A stretch of DNA of 64,000 nt from CAIQQQ01 sp037445025 (GTDB lineage Bacteria; Pseudomonadota; Alphaproteobacteria; Acetobacterales; Acetobacteraceae). Positions within the stretch are counted from its first letter, which is position 1; every line of letters starts with the position of its first letter. This document shows, piece after piece, positions 59,020-64,000 of the stretch. The notes under the pieces are model-generated. The model did no database searches and had not been told where the DNA came from. It was given only the letters and a program-made list of their open reading frames with translations. Where the stretch lies: the NCBI GenBank assembly GCA_037445025.1, contig JBBILI010000006.1, positions 107,532 to 171,531 on the forward strand, in the 5' to 3' direction. Made by a program: the position numbers and the translations under genes.

Positions 59020-59736
59020 ATGATCGCACGTGCCAGAAGGGCATTCCCCGGCATGGTGATGTCACTGATGTTATCGGCACCGGTGCTGGTACACCCTGCC
59101 CTTGCGCAGGTGCCGACCGAATCGATCCGTGCCAGCAAGGCTGTGTCGCCGACCGCTAAGCCACATGTTGTGCGTAAAGCCGCGAAATCTGCGACGCACA
59201 AGGTTCCGGCGGGACGAGCGATGGTCTCGCGGGCAGAGACATCTGCACCACGTCAGGGTGCTGACCACCATGTGGCAGCGGTGACGCGCCCGGCCACAAG
59301 TCAGGCGCCGCGCGGAACGGCCCGGGCGAGGATTGTGCCGGCAACGGCACTTGGCGTGTCGCGCCCGGTTCATCGGACGTCGAGCCATGGATCGGTGCTG
59401 ATCGACGACGGGACGATGTGGCGTGAGAGTGGCGGTCTGGCCACGTGGCAGCAGACAGGGATCGCATCCTGGTATGGTGGCTCGAAGTGGCAGGGCCACC
59501 GGACGACCTCCGGCTCGCGCTACAATCAGGGTGAGCTGACAGCTGCTCATGCGACGCTGCCGATTGGAACGCGGGTGCGCGTGACGTTGCATGACAACAG
59601 TGCGCGATCGGTGGTCGTGCTGATCAACGACAGACCGGGGACACGGACCCGGATCATTGATTTGTCGCGAGAGGCCGCGGCCCGGCTTGGTATTCTGGAG
59701 CGTGGGGTGGCGATGGTGACGCTGACGCCGCAGTAA
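59020..59736 (+). CDS. RlpA-like double-psi beta-barrel protein
   Basis: A 238-aa secreted protein. Residues 1-30 form a signal peptide (MIARARRAFPGMVMSLMLSAP ... ALA). A long low-complexity linker follows. The C-terminal DPBB domain is at about 145-235: TGIASWYGGSKWQGHRTTSGSRYN, LTAAHATLPIGTRVRVTL, VVVLINDRPGTRTRIIDLSREAAARLGI. Some RlpA proteins cleave glycan strands lacking stem peptides. It lacks the SPOR domain of host RlpA. It is on the opposite strand inside the phage locus, so it may be a moron, the missing peptidoglycan hydrolase or a host gene. Confidence 0.88.
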   Translation: MIARARRAFPGMVMSLMLSAPVLVHPALAQVPTESIRASKAVSPTAKPHVVRKAAKSATHKVPAGRAMVSRAETSAPRQGADHHVAAVTRPATSQAPRGTARARIVPATALGVSRPVHRTSSHGSVLIDDGTMWRESGGLATWQQTGIASWYGGSKWQGHRTTSGSRYNQGELTAAHATLPIGTRVRVTLHDNSARSVVVLINDRPGTRTRIIDLSREAAARLGILERGVAMVTLTPQ

Positions 59737-59770
59737 CTGCCGGTGTCTGGGCGGCGTGGATACGCTTGGA

Positions 59771-59800
59771 AGAAGGCCAGGGGTGTTCCCCTGGCCTTCT
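59771..59800. terminator. Perfect bidirectional hairpin after RlpA gene
   Basis: AGAAGGCCAGGGG pairs over 13 bases with CCCCTGGCCTTCT around a TGTT loop. It lies between the convergent RlpA gene and the 31-aa membrane peptide gene. The strength and position indicate a shared terminator, although no long T-tract follows. Confidence 0.8.
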
Positions 59801-59803
59801 GAC

Positions 59804-59899
59804 TCAGCCGCCCGTCAATGCCACGATGACCAGGGCCGCGATGGACGCTATCGCAACAGCGGCACTGACACGGTAGGCGGCTTCGAACATGGCATTCAT
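59804..59899 (-). CDS. 31-aa single-pass membrane peptide
   Basis: A very short frame, MNAMFEAAYRVSAAVAIASI and onward to LTGG, with a hydrophobic helix over most of its length. AAAGGGAG lies about nine bases before the ATG. It ends just before the perfect hairpin at 59771-59800. Its size and single helix resemble small regulatory membrane peptides or mini-holins. No homologue was recognised and function is unknown. Confidence 0.5.
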   Translation of the reverse strand: MNAMFEAAYRVSAAVAIASIAALVIVALTGG

Positions 59900-60020
59900 G
59901 GTGGCGACTCCCTTTGCAAGCATGTGGGCGCAAGGTCTGCACCGCGTATGCCACAATTAACCCATTGATTTTCCGTCAAGAGGCTCTCGGTTTGCAGCAT
60001 TTCTTGCAAATTGCGCGGCT

Positions 60021-60533
60021 TCAGGCGGTGCCGTGTATTGCGTGTTTCTGATTGATGGCGGTGACGAGCAGATCGATCCCCTGGGCATGCCAGCGGCGGA
60101 CTGCCTTGTGATCTGCCCCCAAGAGGGCACCAAGACGACGCCACGGAAACAGGTGCCGTTCTGTGATCGGGCTGATCAGAGCTCTGCTGCCGACGATCCT
60201 GCGTATGACGTAGCGATCGATTGGGATCAGCGGGATCCAGTCCAGCGCTTCATCCATGCGGGTGATCTGGGGGCTGGAGGGCACCGGGGGACGCAGCCTG
60301 GCGTCGACGTTGGACCAGCCATAGGCCTCGGCCGCTGCCTGGACAATGTCGTGACGGCTGGTGCGCAGGCGGGTGGAATACCCTGAGTGAGGAAGCGCCA
60401 GCAATGTGCGGCCGGCCTCTTCCAGGCGATAGATGACGTACTCGGCATCGACGAAGGCCATCAGCGGCGGGGGGGCAGAGGCGGTTCGGCCCATGGGGGC
60501 CACCGGACGACCGGTCGATATGGGAAGGGGCAC
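60021..60533 (-). CDS. DUF6362-like phage protein, putative small terminase
   Basis: A 170-aa product from a GTG at 60533 with AAGGAG six bases upstream; this site is better than an earlier in-frame GTG at 60563. YVIYRLEEAGRTLLALPHSGYSTRLRTS, SSPQITRMDEALDWIPLIPIDRYVIRRIVGSRAL and FPWRRLGALLGADHKAVRRWHAQGIDLL resemble DUF6362 proteins, which occur beside terminase genes. The last segment looks like a helix-turn-helix. A DNA-recognition small-terminase role is plausible but not proven. Confidence 0.65.
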   Translation of the reverse strand: MPLPISTGRPVAPMGRTASAPPPLMAFVDAEYVIYRLEEAGRTLLALPHSGYSTRLRTSRHDIVQAAAEAYGWSNVDARLRPPVPSSPQITRMDEALDWIPLIPIDRYVIRRIVGSRALISPITERHLFPWRRLGALLGADHKAVRRWHAQGIDLLVTAINQKHAIHGTA

Positions 60534-60543
60534 TGGCGACTCC

Positions 60544-60945
60544 TTATTGATGGGTGGTGGCACGGGACAATCGTGTCCGACGCAGACGCTCGCCGATGGC
60601 GTCGGCCAGGACTCGCTCGCGTTCGGCGGCAGTCAGTCTGGCGCCGGAAGCCTGGAGGGCGGCCTGCCGAAATTGCGTTCGGGAGCAAGCCTCTCGGGCC
60701 AGGGTGTCGACCACTCGCCTGATCGCCAACGCGGCCTTGCTTCGTTCGTTGGCGAGCCGGGTGTCGGGCATGGCCGCGATGGGGCGGGCGGTGTTTCGGT
60801 TGAGCTGGGCAGGGGTCGACGCGGGGATAACAGAGGTTACGGCAGCCAATGCCTCCGCTCTGCCTGCGAAGCCATGCGCGATGAGTGCGACGAGGGTGGC
60901 TCCGGTCGCGTGTGCCGAGGGTGGCGGGGACACGGGCCGATTCAT
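60544..60945 (-). CDS. Hypothetical phage protein
   Basis: A 133-aa product from the ATG at 60945 (MNRPVSPPPSAHATGATLVALIAHGFAG), which overlaps the stop of the upstream 54-aa gene (ATGA). The C-terminal half is helical and basic (ANERSKAALAIRRVVDTLARE; RLTAAERERVLADAIGERLRRTRL). It is not recognised. Position between the 54-aa gene and the DUF6362-like gene suggests an early or packaging-related role. Confidence 0.6.
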   Translation of the reverse strand: MNRPVSPPPSAHATGATLVALIAHGFAGRAEALAAVTSVIPASTPAQLNRNTARPIAAMPDTRLANERSKAALAIRRVVDTLAREACSRTQFRQAALQASGARLTAAERERVLADAIGERLRRTRLSRATTHQ

Positions 60946-61106
60946 GCGTCGGCGGCGATGTGCGGCCTGCGGGTGACCGGCAAGCCGTAGGGAGAGCCAT
61001 CGAGGCATGTGCCCGCCGTGATGAGTGCCCATGTGATGGGATGGCCGGCTGGTAACGGATCTCGATTTCCATCAGGGAATTCCGAGGCGCTGGCATTTTG
61101 CATCAT
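60942..61106 (-). CDS. 54-aa hypothetical protein, first gene of the phage operon
   Basis: A small frame with two adjacent ATG codons (61106 and 61103), preceded by AGGAG at good spacing. The product begins MMQNASASEFPDGNRDPLP and contains HPITWALITAGTCLDGSPYG. Its TGA overlaps the ATG of the 133-aa gene. The good ribosome-binding site and coupling argue that it is real although short. Function unknown; it is the first gene downstream of the putative divergent operator. Confidence 0.65.
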   Translation of the reverse strand: MMQNASASEFPDGNRDPLPAGHPITWALITAGTCLDGSPYGLPVTRRPHIAADA

Positions 61107-61370
61107 GGGTGTCTCCTGTTAGATTGAATGTCCGAGGTCTCGATAATATGTTAATTTTTATGACCTGCATGTCAAGCTTTTTGACCAGCGCCACGCGGAA
61201 TCCGGTGGTATTTCGTTAGATTTATTGACAGAACACCATTCGTGGGGGCTGCTAGCCAGCGATTGCCTCAAATCGGTGTAGCCATGCGGCTCTAGCTCTT
61301 TGTTTTCACGCGTGATTCAGACCAGTCGGCGATCCCGCCTGCGGTCATCACGCTGTTGGAGGGTCGATTG
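61107..61370. promoter_or_regulatory. Divergent control region between phage operon and XRE regulator
   Basis: An AT-rich 264-base gap. On the minus strand a perfect -35 hexamer TTGACA is at 61175-61170, with a CATATT/TATTAT-like -10 about 19-21 bases further on. The -35 overlaps an inverted repeat GTCAA-N5-TTGAC at 61171-61185, a good operator candidate. On the plus strand a TTGACA at 61225-61230 lacks a clear -10. The layout resembles a phage immunity region. Confidence 0.5.
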
Positions 61371-61715
61371 ATGGATCTGGAGGCTCTGGGGCGCCGCATT
61401 CGGTTGGAGCGTGAACGGCTTGGCATGACCCAGGCACAGCTTGCGGCAGAGATCGGGGTATCACGCAGTGCAGTGGCGCAATGGGAGACAGGTCGGTCAG
61501 GTCAGGTTGGCGGCAATCTGGCGCGGGTCGCCGAGGTGCTTGGCATCGAAGTGGGGGCGCTTCTGCTGGGAGGAGTCAGCACACCGAGCGTACACACTGT
61601 TGCGGGAAGCCTCACCGGGAACGAGCGCGCGCTGGTTGAGTTGTATCGGGCGTTGCGGCCTGAGGACCAGGGATTTTTGCTTCAATTTGCACATCGGCTT
61701 GTATCAACAAAGTGA
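61371..61715 (+). CDS. XRE-family transcriptional regulator
   Basis: A 114-aa protein. The HTH covers about residues 7-60: LGRRIRLERERLGMTQAQLAAEIGVSRSAVAQWETGRS, then LARVAEVLGIEVGALLLGG. The C-terminal part (LTGNERALVELYRALRPEDQGFLLQFAHRL) is a likely dimerisation helix pair. GGAGGG is seven bases before the ATG, so 61371 is preferred over an upstream start. It is divergent from the phage operon and lies beside a GTCAA-N5-TTGAC repeat, which suggests a repressor controlling it, without the cleavable domain of LexA/CI-type repressors. Confidence 0.85.
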   Translation: MDLEALGRRIRLERERLGMTQAQLAAEIGVSRSAVAQWETGRSGQVGGNLARVAEVLGIEVGALLLGGVSTPSVHTVAGSLTGNERALVELYRALRPEDQGFLLQFAHRLVSTK

Positions 61716-62328
61716 AACTGACACCTGTCAACCACAATTTTGATAAAATGACGTCATATCGGCATATTCATTAGTATATTTTATTCATAGAACCATTTTT
61801 TTAGCTGCACGCGAAACAGGCTGCGCCAGCATCAGGATGCATTTCGTAAATTTTTTTATGGTGTCCAGAGGCGAAACCAGCATTGGGTAGTGCACCGCAG
61901 CATGGCGGCGATACCAATAGTGCTAAATTGCATCTAATATGGTGCGGCGCCGAAGCGCTGATACGAAATCGGACCAAAGCGATCCGAAAATCCGCGGGCC
62001 GCTTGGGGTTTGCGCGGCATTGCTATCACGCTTGCCGTGATCCCTCGGACGCCAAGGGCCACAAAAACATCAAATTATGGTTCACTCTTAGGCCAACGCT
62101 TGTCTCACAGCATTGTGGCAAATTCGCGCGTTTGACGCTTTTTTGAGATTCCCGATATGCCCGGGTGGCGAAACCAGGAAGGCCAGAGAACAAGTGTTAA
62201 TTTTGGCAAGGTCGTCCGATTTTCGCATTTTTGTCACCCATTACCTCTCCTTTACGCTTGCCCTTTGTTCGTGCCGTGTCCTAAAAGTCCTCAACGGCAC
62301 CTCACGCAGAAAATTAGGAATTTGATCG
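61716..62328. other. AT-rich intergenic region
   Basis: About 610 bases with no supported gene. An 87-codon frame near 61883 has no recognisable features and atypical composition. A 10-base palindrome ATGACGTCAT is at 61748-61757. The composition is clearly less GC-rich than the neighbours, consistent with a transferred or junction segment. The promoter of the downstream RTX-like gene must lie here; none was assigned. Confidence 0.4.
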
Positions 62329-63636
62329 ATGGCAACCGTAACCGGCGCAACGAGTGGCGTAACCCAGATCCCGCAGAATACCACTGGCAATGCGACCACG
62401 GCCCAGACCCTGGTGACTGGAATTGGCGCCATCAACGGCGGATCACAGGTTTCCGGCAATTCGCTGACACTTACCAATCCGATCGTTTCTTCGACCCCGG
62501 TCGTGGTTGGTATCGGTGGATCGACCCCGACCAATGTCGGGACGATCGTTGGTTCTCTCAGCGCGAACGTTGTGGCTGTGGTGATCAACAACACCGGCAG
62601 CACAACGCTTGCGACCAGCCAGTATGGCGGCAATGAAACCATCGTCGGCGGCAACGGCGGCCTTGCCCTGGCGGACAACAGCTTCTTCAGCACTGTAAAC
62701 GTCGGCGGCGGCACGAACTCCGACACCATGCAGGGTGCCGGCAACAGCTTCACCGGTGACGGCAGCAATACGATCACGCTGAATGCCGCCAACCGCGGTG
62801 CAGCTGACTCGGTCATGGGAACGTCTGGTTCGTCGGATACCATTGTTGGTGCGTCGTCGTCGACCGTGGGCCTGGTTTACACCGACGGCGGCACTGGTTC
62901 GTCGGCGATGATCAACCCGACGGCCGGGAATGTGACGATCGTTGGTGGGTCTGGCTCTGAGACAGTGTTTGGCGGTTCCGCCTATATCGGTGGCGGCGTT
63001 GTGACCGCGAAGGCATTCACCGGCACGCTGACCGTGACCAACGGGCACGGTTACTTTGCTGGCGGCGCAAATGGCAACAACGTGCTGGGATCGTCCACAT
63101 TGGGTGGGACGACGCTGGTTGGCGGCGGATCTGGCGACGTCCTTACGTCGAATGGTACGGGGGATCTGCTGGTCGCCGGCAGCGGCGGCGAGGTTCTGAA
63201 TGCCTCCTCCTCGGGTGGTGGCGTGAACATGTTCGGCAATGCGGCCGGCGCGACCATCATGTATGGCTCCAAGGCCACTGGGGATAACTTCTGGCTTGCG
63301 AATTCGACGGTCACTGGCGTTGGCTTCAATGGTGCTGCCTTGTTCTTGCACAATGGACAGAACACGACCGTCAGCAACAACGTGAACCTTGGTGGTCTCA
63401 GCGCGTCGCTTGGGGCGACTGATGCGACCGTGAACGACTTCATCTCGGGTGTTGATAAGGTCAACGTTTTCAACACCAACGGTCAGACCGCCTCTCTGAC
63501 CTACTTCTCGAAGTCCAACTTCGTGGATCTTTCGACTGCCGGGGGCACGAACATCCTGTTCATCGGAACTGGCTCGATCAAGGCGACCGATATCTCCGGT
63601 ATCGCGATCGCGAACACGACGACCGTCAGCCTCTAA
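62329..63636 (+). CDS. RTX-like glycine/serine/threonine-rich secreted protein
   Basis: A 435-aa protein without an N-terminal signal peptide and with no cysteine noticed. The body is repeated beta-strand sequence with degenerate RTX-type turns (IVGGSGSETVFGGSAY, LVGGGSGDVLTSNGTGDLLVAG). Near the end VNDFISGVDKVNVFN resembles the C-terminal motif of serralysin-type RTX proteins, and the chain ends hydrophobically (TTTVSL), both fitting type I secretion. Aspartates in many turns are replaced, so calcium binding may be weak. AGGA lies nine bases before the ATG. No transporter genes are nearby. Function unknown; adhesin or surface protein is plausible. Confidence 0.7.
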   Translation: MATVTGATSGVTQIPQNTTGNATTAQTLVTGIGAINGGSQVSGNSLTLTNPIVSSTPVVVGIGGSTPTNVGTIVGSLSANVVAVVINNTGSTTLATSQYGGNETIVGGNGGLALADNSFFSTVNVGGGTNSDTMQGAGNSFTGDGSNTITLNAANRGAADSVMGTSGSSDTIVGASSSTVGLVYTDGGTGSSAMINPTAGNVTIVGGSGSETVFGGSAYIGGGVVTAKAFTGTLTVTNGHGYFAGGANGNNVLGSSTLGGTTLVGGGSGDVLTSNGTGDLLVAGSGGEVLNASSSGGGVNMFGNAAGATIMYGSKATGDNFWLANSTVTGVGFNGAALFLHNGQNTTVSNNVNLGGLSASLGATDATVNDFISGVDKVNVFNTNGQTASLTYFSKSNFVDLSTAGGTNILFIGTGSIKATDISGIAIANTTTVSL

Positions 63637-63655
63637 AGGTTGGCTTGAGCTTGGG

Positions 63656-63691
63656 ACAGGGCCTGGCGCACGGAAGTGTGCCAGGCCCTGT
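63656..63691 (+). terminator. Strong terminator hairpin after the RTX-like gene
   Basis: ACAGGGCCTGGCGCAC pairs with GTGTGCCAGGCCCTGT over 16 positions (one G-T) around a GGAA loop, 20 bases after the stop. No long T-tract follows, but the stem is the strongest in the window's right end. Confidence 0.8.
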
Positions 63692-64000
63692 GCGCTTGAC
63701 TGCCGCGCTCGACGGGACCTTTGCGATCGGGTCTTTGGCGGAGAACAATTCATGGAAGCAAGGTCTTCTTTTCTGAAAAAAAGAAACAAAAGACTTTATA
63801 ACGCTGGTGCGTTTCTTTTTGAAAAGTTATGCGCCAGGGTCTAAAAGTTTTCTGGTAAGCGTCCGTTCATGGTCGCCTTCCTTCGGGCAAGGGAGATCGT
63901 GTAGCGATCTGGTCCTGGGACGCATCGATAGTGTCCATGAAGGGGCTTGATGGACACTGTAATTGAGATCGGGTCCGTCGGTGGCCGAAGGAGACGGCGG
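63692..64000. other. Right-end intergenic region with inverted repeats
   Basis: No gene is supported. It holds an A/T-rich inverted repeat around 63775-63820 (AAAAAGAAAC and GTTTCTTTTT), a short palindrome AGATCG-TGTAG-CGATCT near 63894-63910, and a perfect 9-bp repeat AGTGTCCAT / ATGGACACT at 63930-63938 and 63950-63958. These may be operators or terminator-like structures for a gene outside the window. Confidence 0.45.

Noticed and set aside
32600..61106. Diversity-generating retroelement for the fibre genes
   Set aside because: No reverse transcriptase, template repeat or accessory gene was seen in the window.
61883..62146. 87-codon plus-strand frame as a transposase remnant
   Set aside because: I looked for IS5-type or other transposase motifs and could not align any with confidence; left as unassigned AT-rich DNA.
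62329..63636. Additional phage tail fibre
   Set aside because: Although rich in G, S and T like the fibres, it is on the other strand, beyond the XRE gene, lacks the shared N-terminal module, and ends with a type I secretion-like C-terminus.

Overview
The window looks like chromosomal DNA of a GC-rich alphaproteobacterium. I infer Rhodospirillales, most likely Acetobacteraceae, from the style of the ribosomal and RNA polymerase proteins, the imuA-imuB-dnaE2 cassette with GAAC-N7-GAAC LexA boxes, and the phage type. That placement is from recognition only; no search was run. No tRNA, rRNA or CRISPR array was seen.

Bases 1-18612, all on the minus strand, are one long translation/transcription block. 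In transcription order it reads rplK-rplA-rplJ-rplL-rpoB-rpoC, then rpsL-rpsG-tuf, then rpsJ-rplC-rplD-rplW-rplB-rpsS-rplV-rpsC-rplP-rpmC and the first codons of rpsQ at the window edge. fusA is absent from its usual place between rpsG and tuf. EF-Tu carries a short extra C-terminal tail. A 228-bp inverted-repeat element separates rpoC from rpsL, and its right arm encodes the last residues and stop of RpoC.

Bases 18750-26538 hold central-metabolism and signalling genes. eutB-eutC encode ethanolamine ammonia-lyase. A convergent gene encodes a membrane-anchored SH3-like protein. ackA and a MaoC-Pta fusion form a two-gene minus-strand operon. A PAS-type sensor kinase carries an exact 42-bp tandem duplication, and a Nudix-like gene follows. 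Ethanolamine-derived acetaldehyde and acetyl phosphate/acetate metabolism are plausible links, but the acetaldehyde dehydrogenase step is not encoded here.

Bases 26537-31921 are the SOS mutasome: imuA, imuB and dnaE2, tightly overlapped and preceded by two LexA boxes.

Bases 32571-61106 are a contractile-tailed phage locus, transcribed almost entirely on the minus strand. In transcription order it has: a 54-aa gene missed by length cut-offs, a 133-aa gene, a DUF6362-like protein, large terminase, portal, scaffold, P22-like coat, connector genes, sheath, tube, tail chaperone with a GGGAAAC -1 frameshift site, a tail-completion protein, a short proline-rich protein in the tape-measure position, baseplate hub and spike genes (X, D, V, W, J, I), a glycine-rich fibre, a fibre adaptor, two large beta-helix fibres sharing one N-terminal module, and small membrane/lipoprotein genes. 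A plus-strand RlpA-like gene and an opposing 31-aa membrane peptide sit inside it. No integrase, replication gene or recognisable endolysin is present, so the locus may be a domesticated particle or an incomplete prophage.

Bases 61371-63636 carry a divergent XRE regulator, which may control the phage locus, and a glycine/serine/threonine-rich RTX-like protein that is probably exported by a type I system and is followed by a strong terminator hairpin.
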